DNA of 64,000 nt, taken from Muribaculaceae bacterium. Its GTDB lineage: Bacteria > Bacteroidota > Bacteroidia > Bacteroidales > Muribaculaceae. The stretch covers positions 1-64,000 of the forward strand of contig JAIDSM010000140.1 in the NCBI GenBank assembly GCA_029061225.1, in the 5' to 3' direction. Made by a program: the position numbers and the translations under genes. A model generated the notes under the pieces. It was not told the DNA's origin and made no database searches. It saw only the letters and a program-made list of their open reading frames with translations. Each line of letters begins with the position of its first letter. The stretch's first letter is position 1. Shown here piece after piece: positions 1-7,995 of the stretch.

Positions 1-23
1 AGATGTGTATATGAGAAAGGTAT

Positions 24-365
24 ATGGATAAGCCTATATTTAGACTCATTACTCTTGAAGATGCTCAGGATTTTTTGGATTCCTTACCTGATAAAGTAAG
101 GGAAAAGATACTTTATAATATTCGTAAGGTTCGTTTTGGGGTTAAGGATAAAGATCTGTTTAAGAAACTTGGTGATACGGAGATTTGGGAGTTTCGTACA
201 TCATGGGAAGGGTTAGCCTATAGGTTATTTTCATTTTGGGATAAGGAAAAAGAGACGCTTGTAGTTGCAACCCATGGTATTATAAAGAAAAAGCAAAAGA
301 CACCGAAAGGGGAAATAGACAAGGCTTTATCAATACGTAAACAATGGTTTGATCAAAAATATTAA
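24..365 (+). CDS. HigB/Gp49-like (RelE superfamily) toxin
   Basis: The 113-residue basic protein resembles the Gp49-like/HigB branch of the RelE superfamily, ribosome-dependent mRNA endonucleases in type II toxin-antitoxin systems. Visible family features are a WEFR segment (residues 55-58), YR at 66-67, HG at 84-85 and a lysine-rich KKK..KTP stretch at 88-94. The stop codon shares one base with the start of the following HTH gene, so the two are translationally coupled, toxin first, as in higBA pairs. The A+T-rich sequence differs from the pectinase gene that follows and suggests acquisition. The toxin family is fairly secure; activity is not shown. Confidence 0.85.
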   Translation: MDKPIFRLITLEDAQDFLDSLPDKVREKILYNIRKVRFGVKDKDLFKKLGDTEIWEFRTSWEGLAYRLFSFWDKEKETLVVATHGIIKKKQKTPKGEIDKALSIRKQWFDQKY

Positions 366-697
366 TGAAGATGAAAAAATTGAAATATTGTGACATAGAG
401 GAATTGGAAGATAAGTATCTCGGTGAAATTGGAACTCCTAGAAGGGATGCTTTCGAAGAAAAGGTAAATGCAGAGATAAAAGCCTATCATATAGGAGAGG
501 CTATTAAATCAGCACGTAAAAAGAAGAAACTGACCCAAGAAGAGTTGGGAGAACTTATGGGTGTGAAGAAAGCTCAAGTTAGTCGTATTGAGAGTGGGCA
601 ATCCTATAATATTTCAACTGTAGCACGTGCGTTTAAGGCAATGGGGCTACATGTTAATTTAGAAATTGAGGGAGGTCTGACTTTGGCTCTTTGGTAA
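365..697 (+). CDS. HigA-like XRE-family antitoxin
   Basis: The 110-residue protein has a helix-turn-helix of the XRE/Cro type at about residues 43-100 (LTQEELGELMGV, then QVSRIESG). It follows the toxin gene with a one-base overlap, the usual arrangement for the antitoxin of a HigB-type toxin. By analogy with the family it should bind the toxin and repress the operon promoter. That promoter lies at or before the window edge and cannot be seen. The N-terminal 40 residues, acidic and helical, are a plausible toxin-binding part; this is inference. Confidence 0.85.
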   Translation: MKMKKLKYCDIEELEDKYLGEIGTPRRDAFEEKVNAEIKAYHIGEAIKSARKKKKLTQEELGELMGVKKAQVSRIESGQSYNISTVARAFKAMGLHVNLEIEGGLTLALW

Positions 698-744
698 ATG
701 ACTATTCGGCCACTTTAATGATATTATAACTAACCTATATAAAC

Positions 745-2232
745 ATGATAAAATTAAAAAAGGTGATTTTTGCTGCTGTGGCTTTGTGCCTTGCGGCGGT
801 ATCAGCTAAAGCCGCTGACTACAGTAAGTATTATGAGGATCTTCCCGTGAAGATCAATCAGGTGAAGGAGTTCTCCGTACCTGACTACAGTGTGAAAATT
901 ACGGACTTCGGCGGTGTCAACGACGGCGTGACACTCAATACGAAGGCCTTCGAAGATGCGATCGCTCATCTCTCATCCAAGGGAGGCGGCCATCTCATCG
1001 TTCCCGAGGGAATCTGGTATACAGGCCCGATCGTGTTCGACCATAACATCAACCTGCATCTTGACCGCGGTGCCCTCATCCTCTTCAGCGATAATCTCGC
1101 TGACTATCCGGTGATAAAATCAGACTGGGAAGGCCTTTCCACCTACCGTGCTGTGTCTCCGCTCACGGCCCGCGGGAAAAAGAACATCTCCATCACCGGC
1201 GAAGGTACCATCAACGGCAATGGCCAGGCATGGCGTCCGGTAAAGAAGATGAAGATGACCGACAACCAGTGGAAAAACCTCATAAAGAAAGGTGTTGTCA
1301 ACGCTAAGGGTGATGTGTGGTTTCCTAATGATAATGTCCTCAAAGTATACGAGGATAAGGAAATACAGGAAAAGGTGCATTCCGGCGATCCTAAGGTGCT
1401 GGAGACAGCCCATGATTTCCTTCGCCCCGTGCTGGTGTCGTTTATCGGTTGCGTCAACGTGCTTCTTCAGGGTGTGACTTTCGAGAACTCTCCGGCATGG
1501 AACGTGCATCCTCTCTTGTGTGAGAATCTGATAGTCGACAATGTGAATATCCGCAATCCCTGGTATGCGCAGAACGGCGACGGCATTGACATAGAGTCAT
1601 GCACCAACGTGCTTCTTGTCAACAGCAGTTTCGACGTGGGCGATGATGCTATCTGCATGAAGAGCGGCAAGGACAAGGACGGACGCGACCGTGGGGTTCC
1701 TTCTTCCAATGTGCTTATCGATGGCTGTACGGTATATCACGGTCACGGCGGTTTTGTGATCGGCAGCGAGATGTCGGGCGGTTGCAAGGATATCGTGGCA
1801 AAGAACTGTGTGTTTATCGGCACTGACGTGGGTCTCCGCTTCAAGTCTACGCGTGGACGCGGCGGCGTGGTGGAGAACATCTATGTCGACAATATTAAGA
1901 TGACCGACATACCGGGCGACGCGCTTATCTTCGACCTGTACTACGGTATCAAGCCCGGGGCTCCGGTACCTCCCGTCACTGAGGAAACCCCCTCTTTCCG
2001 CAATATCTTCATCAAGGACGTTGTGTGCCGCTCGGCGGGACGTGCAGCCCTCTTCAACGGTCTCCCGGAGATGCCGATGCAGAATGTGGTGCTTGAAGAC
2101 TGCCGCTTCCGTGCAGACAAGGGTTTCACCCTCAACCATGTCGACGGCCTCACCATGAAAAACGTCACTGTCGACGTCCCCGGCGAGAAGATCACCTACG
2201 GCGACGGCGTCAAGAACGTGAAAATTGACTGA
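745..2232 (+). CDS. exported GH28 polygalacturonase-like glycoside hydrolase
   Basis: The 495-residue protein has an N-terminal signal peptide (cleavage likely after SAKA, residue 23) followed by a right-handed beta-helix pectinase of family GH28. The four conserved GH28 blocks are recognisable: NGD at 277-279 (usually NTD), DD at 300-301, GHG at 333-335 and RFK at 365-367 (usually RIK). The catalytic aspartates and histidine are therefore present. It should hydrolyse galacturonan or rhamnogalacturonan chains in the periplasm or at the surface. No SusC/SusD genes are adjacent. The start gives a proper signal peptide. Exo- or endo-action and exact substrate cannot be told from the sequence. 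Confidence 0.93.
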   Translation: MIKLKKVIFAAVALCLAAVSAKAADYSKYYEDLPVKINQVKEFSVPDYSVKITDFGGVNDGVTLNTKAFEDAIAHLSSKGGGHLIVPEGIWYTGPIVFDHNINLHLDRGALILFSDNLADYPVIKSDWEGLSTYRAVSPLTARGKKNISITGEGTINGNGQAWRPVKKMKMTDNQWKNLIKKGVVNAKGDVWFPNDNVLKVYEDKEIQEKVHSGDPKVLETAHDFLRPVLVSFIGCVNVLLQGVTFENSPAWNVHPLLCENLIVDNVNIRNPWYAQNGDGIDIESCTNVLLVNSSFDVGDDAICMKSGKDKDGRDRGVPSSNVLIDGCTVYHGHGGFVIGSEMSGGCKDIVAKNCVFIGTDVGLRFKSTRGRGGVVENIYVDNIKMTDIPGDALIFDLYYGIKPGAPVPPVTEETPSFRNIFIKDVVCRSAGRAALFNGLPEMPMQNVVLEDCRFRADKGFTLNHVDGLTMKNVTVDVPGEKITYGDGVKNVKID

Positions 2233-2313
2233 TATGGAAGGGAGGCTTCCCAGCCTCCCTAAATCATAAACATTAAAAATTTTAATGGAGGCTAGGAAGC
2301 CTCCCTTCCATAT
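2232..2313. terminator. nested inverted repeat, bidirectional terminator
   Basis: Arms 2232-2258 and 2287-2313 are complementary over 27 bases with one mismatch. Each arm is itself a small palindrome, GGAGGCT-TCCC-AGCCTCC on the left and GGAGGCT-AGGA-AGCCTCC on the right. It sits between convergent genes (the GH28 gene and the peroxiredoxin gene) and starts at the GH28 stop codon. The A/T-rich middle and flanks suit termination in both directions. The short-loop palindromes resemble those at 15818-15840. Confidence 0.75.
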
Positions 2314-2762
2314 TAAATTAATCCGAGTATCTGGTTGGCGGCATCCTTGGTGTTGACTTTCGGGATTATTTGCTCTACCGTGCCGTCAGGAGAGAGCAGG
2401 AAAGTGGTGCGGACGATACCCATGTATTCGCGTCCCGCCATTTTCTTTTTCTGCCATACTCCGGCGAGCTGGCAGAGTGTGGTGTCTGTGTCGGCCACGA
2501 GCGGGAACTTAAGACCGAACTTATCGGTGAATTTCTGATGGCTTGCTGCGGAATCCTTGCTTACTCCTATCACCTGATAGCCTTTGGCTGCAAGTTCGTC
2601 AAGTCCGTCGTTAAGGCTGCATGCTTCGGCTGAGCAGCCCGGGGTATTGTCTTTCGGATAGAAATACAATACGAATTTCTTTCCGGGATAATCACTAAGC
2701 TTCACTTCTTTTCCTTGGGCGTCTGTTCCGAGCACGTCAGGGAATTTATCTCCTATTTCCAT
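2313..2762 (-). CDS. bcp: thioredoxin-dependent thiol peroxidase, Bcp/PrxQ type
   Basis: The 149-residue peroxiredoxin reduces hydroperoxides using a peroxidatic cysteine, with electrons supplied by thioredoxin. The active-site stretch reads YPKDNTPGCSAEAC, with the peroxidatic Cys at 43 and the PrxQ-type resolving Cys at 48, five residues later. Length is standard for cytoplasmic Bcp. It begins 7 bases after the PIN-domain gene ends, on the same strand, so the two may share a transcript. The 27-bp inverted repeat follows immediately after the stop. Confidence 0.95.
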   Translation of the reverse strand: MEIGDKFPDVLGTDAQGKEVKLSDYPGKKFVLYFYPKDNTPGCSAEACSLNDGLDELAAKGYQVIGVSKDSAASHQKFTDKFGLKFPLVADTDTTLCQLAGVWQKKKMAGREYMGIVRTTFLLSPDGTVEQIIPKVNTKDAANQILGLI

Positions 2763-2769
2763 AATTTTG

Positions 2770-3186
2770 TTAAATTTTTAAATTAAATTCTGCTAAAAAT
2801 TCCTCTGCGGTGAACAATGGTATGTCAGAGAATCCAAAATCCTTTTTGTTTCTTGTGATGATACATTCACATCCGGCCTGCTTCGCACATTGGAATTGTA
2901 AGGCGTCTTCAAAGTCCTTAGCTTTTAATGAAATCGCTTTATCCAGTTGATCTTTGTTATGATCTAAGATAATGAATGAATCAGAAATAAGCTGTAGGTA
3001 TCTATATAACTGATCTTTTGGAACTTTTCTGGCAATGTATGCAAAGTTGGCAACTGATAGAAAACTTACATAAAACCATTTCCCATTAAGATCTCCCTTA
3101 TCAAGAAGCTTCTTGCATGTAGGCCTGTAGTCTTCCCTCAGGATAAAATCGATAATGAAGTTGGTGTCAAGAAATATTTTTTTCAT
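2770..3186 (-). CDS. PIN-domain ribonuclease toxin (VapC-like)
   Basis: The 138-residue protein has PIN-domain signatures: FLDTN with Asp7, DFEDA with acidic residues at 91, 93 and 94, and ITRNKKDF with Asp116. These acidic residues would coordinate the metal of a VapC-like RNase. The start overlaps the end of the upstream small gene by four bases (ATGA), the usual antitoxin-toxin coupling. Sequence is A+T-rich. Toxin identity is supported by fold motifs and gene pairing; the RNA target is unknown. Confidence 0.85.
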   Translation of the reverse strand: MKKIFLDTNFIIDFILREDYRPTCKKLLDKGDLNGKWFYVSFLSVANFAYIARKVPKDQLYRYLQLISDSFIILDHNKDQLDKAISLKAKDFEDALQFQCAKQAGCECIITRNKKDFGFSDIPLFTAEEFLAEFNLKI

Positions 3187-3416
3187 TTCGACATAATGTA
3201 TCTTGTTCTCTCATCATTCATGTCAATCAATGATGGATCAAAGCCTTTGCTTAATTCGTTGATTTTTTGCATCCATTCCTCATGACGAGTATCTTTCTCG
3301 TTTTTATAATCTTTTTGTACGGATGCCTTTAGCACACCCTTGATATTTTCGATTATGCTGCTGATCAAGTTGCTGTCAGCTCCGTTTTCAAGTGTAACAA
3401 TTATTTCGGTATTCAT
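3183..3416 (-). CDS. small antitoxin-like partner of the PIN toxin
   Basis: The 77-residue acidic protein is directly upstream of, and overlaps by four bases, the PIN toxin gene. I do not recognise the family from motifs. The N-terminal part (TEIIVTLENGADSNLISSII) looks like a short strand-helix unit, and the remainder is charged and helical with a C-terminal DMNDERTRYIMS segment that could wrap around a toxin. The antitoxin role is inferred from size, order and overlap. Confidence 0.65.
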   Translation of the reverse strand: MNTEIIVTLENGADSNLISSIIENIKGVLKASVQKDYKNEKDTRHEEWMQKINELSKGFDPSLIDMNDERTRYIMSK

Positions 3417-3430
3417 ATAATTTCCTTTTT

Positions 3431-3856
3431 TTATAATATAACAATCATAGTGGGGGATTCGTCCTTAATGGGAAGCTTTTCTTTCCAATTATCCACAAGA
3501 GTATCCAAAAGTCTGAAATTCTTCTCATTTGTGAATATGATTTCGATTCCTCGCCATGCATTTAGCAATGAGCAAATCTCTTTTTTTAGGGCTTCTTCAT
3601 TGTCAGGATCAATATTGTGGAAGCGGATGCCGTGTTGGTAGGCCATTTGTTTTCCTGTCTTCTCGTCTGAATCGAAGACGGCTACCCTGCAACCTGCTTT
3701 GCGGTATTCAAGGGCCTTCTCTCTGGCATCTCCGTGGCAACCGCCGGCTACCAATACGCGCCTTGCTTTCGGCCTTATGCCCGGGATGGCTTTCTTTACC
3801 GCCAGCTTGCCGCTCCGCAGCTCTTCCATCCGTCTTTCAAGATAATTATCAGCCAT
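3431..3856 (-). CDS. small Rossmann-like (SDR-related) protein of unknown function
   Basis: The 141-residue protein carries one nucleotide-binding-like unit at about residues 32-65: VLVAGGCHGDAREKAL, then GCRVAVFDSDE. The glycine-rich turn and the acidic end of the second strand resemble short-chain dehydrogenases, but the protein is about half the usual SDR length and no catalytic YxxxK is visible. The first 30 residues are charged. A Bacteroidota-type promoter element lies about 100 bases upstream. It may be a degenerate SDR or a stand-alone nucleotide-binding protein. It precedes the PIN toxin pair on the same strand, with 14 bases between. Confidence 0.6.
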   Translation of the reverse strand: MADNYLERRMEELRSGKLAVKKAIPGIRPKARRVLVAGGCHGDAREKALEYRKAGCRVAVFDSDEKTGKQMAYQHGIRFHNIDPDNEEALKKEICSLLNAWRGIEIIFTNEKNFRLLDTLVDNWKEKLPIKDESPTMIVIL

Positions 3857-3958
3857 ATTACTCTATTTTACCAGCGGTGTAGACGTAGCAAGCAAGCACC
3901 TTAACACTGGAAAGTGCGGATTTGTGTTGATTTTTGCATTTTTCTGCACTTATCAGTG

Positions 3959-3966
3959 CAAAATTA
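3959..3966 (-). promoter_or_regulatory. Bacteroidota -7 element (TAATTTTG)
   Basis: Read on the minus strand this matches TAnnTTTG. It lies about 100 bases before the small Rossmann-like gene and would drive that gene and possibly the PIN toxin pair and bcp. No perfect -33 TTTG is visible, though a T-rich run is upstream. Confidence 0.5.
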
Positions 3967-4020
3967 CGAAAAAAATCCCGTTGTTCCAAATAAAAAGACG
4001 GCGACCGAGAGCCCGAGAGT

Positions 4021-4047
4021 GCATTATGCATTATGCATTATTATTAC
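4021..4047. repeat. heptad array at the xerD stop codon
   Basis: Three copies of GCATTAT plus a partial unit, exact period 7. The TAA stop of xerD lies inside it, so the last residues (NNNA) are encoded by repeat sequence. Its units are complementary in type to the array at 5429-5470 on the other side of the two genes. Confidence 0.8.
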
Positions 4048-4927
4048 GGTAGTGTGGATGGTGGGAGAGAAGTTCCTTGCGTAGACGCGAGCGGTCGAGA
4101 TGGACGTATATCTCGGTGGTTTCGAGCGATTCGTGGCCGAGAAGTTCCTGAATGACGCGGAGCGATGCGCCTCCTTCAAGCAGGTGAGTGGCGAAACTGT
4201 GGCGCAAGGTGTGGGGCGAGACGGTCTTCAGGATTCCGGCGGCGGCCGCAAGGTCGCGGATGATATAAAATACCATGACCCTCGACATCTTTCCTCCCCG
4301 ACGGTTGAGGAAGATTATGTCTTGCGAGTCTGATTTGATATTGAGACGTGCCCGTTGAGGCAGATAATCCTTTATAAGATCCATCGCTACGGGCGAGACA
4401 GGCACTATCCGTTGCTTGCTTCCTTTTCCCTCCACTATCAAGCATCCGTCGTCGAAACTGAGACGGGAGAGCCGGGCGTCAATCAGCTCCGACACGCGAA
4501 GTCCGCTTCCATACAGCGTCTCTATTATGGCGTGGTTGCGCAGCGACTCCTCCTTATCGTCAGGAATCTGATCTATCATCATGTCGATCTCGGCAGTGCT
4601 TAGCACCTCCGGCAGATGTCTTCCCAGTCGGGGAGACTCAAGCAAGTCAGTCGGATTATTCTCTATTACTCCTGTAAGTTTCAGAAACTTGAAATAACTT
4701 CTTATTCCCGACAGGATACGCGCCTGACTTCGGGGGCCGATGCCTATGTCGCGGAGGGTGCAGATGAAGCCATGCAGATCCTTCTCGGTTGTCTCGGCAG
4801 GATTTATACCCTCGTCCTCGAGATACTCGAGAAGATGGCATACGTCTGAGACATATGCCTCGCATGTGTTGCCCGACATGCCGCGTTCGAGCGCGAGATA
4901 AGCTTCAAAGTCCTGGAGAGAAGTCAT
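4031..4927 (-). CDS. xerD: tyrosine recombinase XerD
   Basis: The 298-residue protein is a Xer-type site-specific recombinase with a SAM-like N-terminal core-binding domain (residues 1-90) and a C-terminal catalytic domain. All active-site residues are visible: Arg144 (GSGLRVSEL), Lys168, His239-xx-Arg242 (SPHTLRHSFATH), His265 (LLGHESL) and the nucleophile Tyr274 (TEIYVHLD). Length is typical of the housekeeping enzyme that resolves chromosome dimers at dif. It overlaps the upstream 173-residue gene by four bases. Choosing XerD over XerC rests on overall resemblance. Its tail and stop codon lie in a heptad array. Confidence 0.9.
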   Translation of the reverse strand: MTSLQDFEAYLALERGMSGNTCEAYVSDVCHLLEYLEDEGINPAETTEKDLHGFICTLRDIGIGPRSQARILSGIRSYFKFLKLTGVIENNPTDLLESPRLGRHLPEVLSTAEIDMMIDQIPDDKEESLRNHAIIETLYGSGLRVSELIDARLSRLSFDDGCLIVEGKGSKQRIVPVSPVAMDLIKDYLPQRARLNIKSDSQDIIFLNRRGGKMSRVMVFYIIRDLAAAAGILKTVSPHTLRHSFATHLLEGGASLRVIQELLGHESLETTEIYVHLDRSRLRKELLSHHPHYRNNNA

Positions 4928-5445
4928 ATTTCATATGTAATTTTTTGCATACCTGTTCGCCTCAGGAATATACAGAAGTCCTTGGATTCGAATTCGAGAG
5001 TGACCCCGTCTGAAATCTCTCCCGAAGGGCGGAAAGCCAGCAATCCGCATTCTTCCATGGCATCCATCTTGTGCCATAGTGCTGCGATATCCTTTTGGTC
5101 GAAGGCGATGATGAAGTCGGTGTCTTTCGGACACTCCTTATGTGTGGCCATGCGCAGTTTCGGCATGATCATCCGTATGGCTGTGACGATGCGTTTATCG
5201 GCGTCCGGCATCCATACATGGGCAGGGCGCAGCAGATGCAGCAGACGGATGATCATGCGGGCCCGGCGTAATCCTCGGCGGTCTTCATGATACTCGAAGT
5301 CGAGATAGGGATCGCAGTAGAAACCGTAGCGCTCATCCGGACGGATGCACTCCTTCACTATGCGGAAAGCCAAAGGGGAATGAACGCCATACCCCCTGGT
5401 ATGGCGCCATCTCCTTATCCAATCTCTCAATAATGCGTAATTCAT
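4924..5445 (-). CDS. conserved hypothetical, possible short methyltransferase relative
   Basis: The 173-residue protein has the N-terminal GYGVHSPLAFRIV segment that I associate with SAM-dependent methyltransferase-like proteins of Bacteroidota (HGVHSPF type). The usual SAM-binding glycine motif is not evident and the protein is short, so it may be a degenerate or non-catalytic member. The start codon lies inside a heptad array, so the first residues (MNYAL) are repeat-derived. The four-base overlap with xerD implies coupling. Function is unknown. Confidence 0.6.
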   Translation of the reverse strand: MNYALLRDWIRRWRHTRGYGVHSPLAFRIVKECIRPDERYGFYCDPYLDFEYHEDRRGLRRARMIIRLLHLLRPAHVWMPDADKRIVTAIRMIMPKLRMATHKECPKDTDFIIAFDQKDIAALWHKMDAMEECGLLAFRPSGEISDGVTLEFESKDFCIFLRRTGMQKITYEI

Positions 5446-5470
5446 AATGCATAATTCATAATAGGCTACG
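5429..5470. repeat. heptad array over a start codon
   Basis: Six units of the type CATAATG/CATAATT/CGTAATT with exact 7-base spacing. The start codon of the 173-residue gene (5443-5445, minus strand) is within it. On the minus strand the units carry ATG at successive 7-base steps, offering starts in different frames. Confidence 0.8.
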
Positions 5471-5490
5471 CATTCGTTTCGACTTCACGC

Positions 5491-5511
5491 GGACGCACGG
5501 GCCGTGCGTCC
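5491..5511 (-). terminator. palindrome after the YfhO-family gene
   Basis: GGACGCACGG and CCGTGCGTCC are perfect 10-base arms around a single G, immediately after the minus-strand stop codon. A related palindrome (GACGCAC...GTGCGTC) occurs at 43772-43793. No T-run follows, so it may be a dispersed REP-like hairpin rather than a true terminator. Confidence 0.5.
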
Positions 5512-7995
5512 CTACCTCTCATTGTTCGTTTTGGCTCTTAAAAGTCCGTAGATCCAGCGGGCTATGGCTCCGAGGGCGAGAAGGTAGATCAGGATGACGG
5601 ATGCTATCGACACTGCATTGGCTTTCTTCACTGGTTCCGGATCAAACGTCATGACGATTTCGGAGTCGCCTGCCGGCAGACGCAGCGCACGGAGCACGTA
5701 GTCGGCCTGGCCGATGGGTGTCTCCTTTCCGTTGACCGTCGCCTTCCATCCCCAGGGGAAATACACCTCCGAGAAGAGGGCTATGCCACCCTTGGCGGTA
5801 TGGGCCTTGTAGGTGAGCTTGTTGGGCGCATACGAGGTCTCGTAGATGGTGTCGCCGGCCGCGATCGGCAGGGGAGTGCCTATGACATCGGCAAATTTTT
5901 TGTCTGCGACGGCCGTGTTGCGGTTCGTAAGGTCGGAAAGAGCTTCCATCTCTTCCTTGGAAGTGCCGACATAGGTCAGCGTGTCTACAAGCCATGCGTT
6001 GCCGAAGGCCTCGGTGTTAACGGTATATCCTCCGTCGGAGAGGATGTATTTGGCGTTGAGCATGTTCAATACGAAGGGGTTACCCTTGGATATCTGATGC
6101 TCTATGAGGTCGTTGTAGCGGGTCAGCTTTGCAGCGTGGTAGCCGCCGATTGTCTTGTGGAAATAGCTGCTGCGGGCCGAGGAGAAGCCCGGTATGTCCA
6201 TCACTCGGTAGTTGCTCTTGTCCTTGAGGATTTCGAGGTCGGCTTCGGTGGGCACGAAAGCGGCTTCGTCGCTCTCGGCGGTAAGGAAGTTGTCGGAGTC
6301 GACATAGCGCTTGTCTACTGTATAGAGGTCGATAAGAACAAGCGCGGCAAGACAGCATGCCCATACTGATGCGTTCTTGATGATCTTCTTGTCCCAAAGG
6401 AAAAGAAGGGCGCATCCAAGAAGGATAAAGATCAGTGAACGCATGGCGTCGGTCGAGACGAGTCCGAGTCGTCCGGCCTCGATGCCCTTCATCACGTTGG
6501 CATAAGCGGGATTGGAGAATGCTCCGGCCTCGTTCAGATAACCGAATTCGGAATCCGACCATGGTGCTCCGAATACCGAGGGAGAGATCCAACCGAGCAG
6601 ACAGACGAAGGCTCCGACGCCCATCACGCATATGACGGTCCATTTGTTCTGCTTGAAGAAGTCTTCGGTCTTTATGATCTGGCGTACGCAAAGAGCGGCC
6701 AAGAGCGGAATGCAGAACTCAGCCACTACCAGTATGGAGCTTACCGTTCGGAATTTGTTGTAGCCCGGGAAGTTATCGATCATCAAGTCGGTCAGTGCAT
6801 TGAAATTGTGGCCCCAGCTAAGCATGATCGTGAATATGGTGGAGGCGAAGAGTGCCCATTTCATGGGAGTCTCCCATTCTCCTTCGACGACAAACATCGC
6901 GAGGATGGCGAGCAGAAGCACGAAGACTCCGACATATACAGGTCCGTTGGTCATCGGCTGGTCGCCGAAATACTGCGGGAACTGCCCTGCGAACTGCATT
7001 TCCTCCGGACTTAGGTAGCGGTCGGCTCCCATGTCGGTCTCGGAGACGCTCTTGATGCGGTTTTCTCCTGCGGTGGGTTTGAGTGTCGCTCCTCCCTTCA
7101 CGTTAGGGATCAGCAGACTCCATGTCTCGTCGATGCCGTAGCTCCATGCCGTGATGGCCTGCCGGTCCATGCCGGCTGCCGCCGGAGCGTTAGGGTCGGT
7201 GATGTCGGTGGCGCGGCCGCGTACCGTCTCTTTGCTGTATTCGAGCGAGCTGTAGAGGCTCGGAGAGTTTGCCGCCACGCCTATGAGGCCGCATCCTATG
7301 AGGATGCCGGTGGCAGCCGCCCATTTGCCTACGGTCTTCTCCTTGATGGCTATCCATAGCCAGGCGATGGCGATGGCGAGCATCACGAAGAGGAAGTAGT
7401 AGGTCATCTGTGGATGGTTGCTCATAAGCTGAAGCGCGGAGAAGAGTGCGGTAAGCGCCCCTCCGGCGAGCCATTTACCCCGGTAGGCGAGTATCACGCC
7501 GCCGATCGTAGGGGGTATGTAGCATAGCGTCAGGAATTTCCATATGTGGCCTGCTCCGATGATGATTATGAAGTAGGAAGAGAATCCCCATGCGAGGGAG
7601 GCGAAGAGGGCCACGCTCCAGCGCATCTTCATGCATAGGCACATGATGAAGAATCCCAGCATCATGCCGAAGAGGAGGTTGGCGGGAGAGGGGAGACCGA
7701 GCATGTAGACGCTCTGTATCCAGGAAAGGAGGTCGTTGGCCGGATAGGATGGCGAGATCTGGAAGGTCGGCATGCCGCCGAATAGGGAGTTGGTCCAGCG
7801 GGTGCTTTCCCCGGTCTCTGCCTTGAAGGTCTGCTGTTCGTGGCCGTTGGCGAGTCCTTGCTGTATGTCGTGCTGCTGCAGCACTCTTCCCTCCATTGCG
7901 TCGGGGAAGAAAAACATAAAGGCGACCACTGCTAAGAGCAGAGCCGCCACTATGGTGTAGATGGTTGTCTTTTTATTTTGCATCGTCTGTTTCAA
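5512..7995 (-). CDS. YfhO-family polytopic membrane protein
   Basis: The 827-residue protein has an N-terminal membrane anchor, about a dozen hydrophobic segments through residue ~560, a large soluble domain (about 575-785) and a last membrane helix near 795-815. This matches the YfhO family, thought to be lipid-linked glycosyltransferase-like (GT-C-type) proteins acting on lipoteichoic acid or similar envelope glycans in Firmicutes; the role in Bacteroidales is not settled. It starts inside the end of the Lrp gene (23-base overlap, or 11 if Met5 is used), so the pair is coupled. A palindrome sits just after the stop. Confidence 0.8.
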   Translation of the reverse strand: MKQTMQNKKTTIYTIVAALLLAVVAFMFFFPDAMEGRVLQQHDIQQGLANGHEQQTFKAETGESTRWTNSLFGGMPTFQISPSYPANDLLSWIQSVYMLGLPSPANLLFGMMLGFFIMCLCMKMRWSVALFASLAWGFSSYFIIIIGAGHIWKFLTLCYIPPTIGGVILAYRGKWLAGGALTALFSALQLMSNHPQMTYYFLFVMLAIAIAWLWIAIKEKTVGKWAAATGILIGCGLIGVAANSPSLYSSLEYSKETVRGRATDITDPNAPAAAGMDRQAITAWSYGIDETWSLLIPNVKGGATLKPTAGENRIKSVSETDMGADRYLSPEEMQFAGQFPQYFGDQPMTNGPVYVGVFVLLLAILAMFVVEGEWETPMKWALFASTIFTIMLSWGHNFNALTDLMIDNFPGYNKFRTVSSILVVAEFCIPLLAALCVRQIIKTEDFFKQNKWTVICVMGVGAFVCLLGWISPSVFGAPWSDSEFGYLNEAGAFSNPAYANVMKGIEAGRLGLVSTDAMRSLIFILLGCALLFLWDKKIIKNASVWACCLAALVLIDLYTVDKRYVDSDNFLTAESDEAAFVPTEADLEILKDKSNYRVMDIPGFSSARSSYFHKTIGGYHAAKLTRYNDLIEHQISKGNPFVLNMLNAKYILSDGGYTVNTEAFGNAWLVDTLTYVGTSKEEMEALSDLTNRNTAVADKKFADVIGTPLPIAAGDTIYETSYAPNKLTYKAHTAKGGIALFSEVYFPWGWKATVNGKETPIGQADYVLRALRLPAGDSEIVMTFDPEPVKKANAVSIASVILIYLLALGAIARWIYGLLRAKTNNER

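Noticed and set aside
4031-4927. Integrative element with xerD as integrase
   Set aside because: The protein looks like the housekeeping recombinase, and no phage, conjugation genes or att repeats are near.
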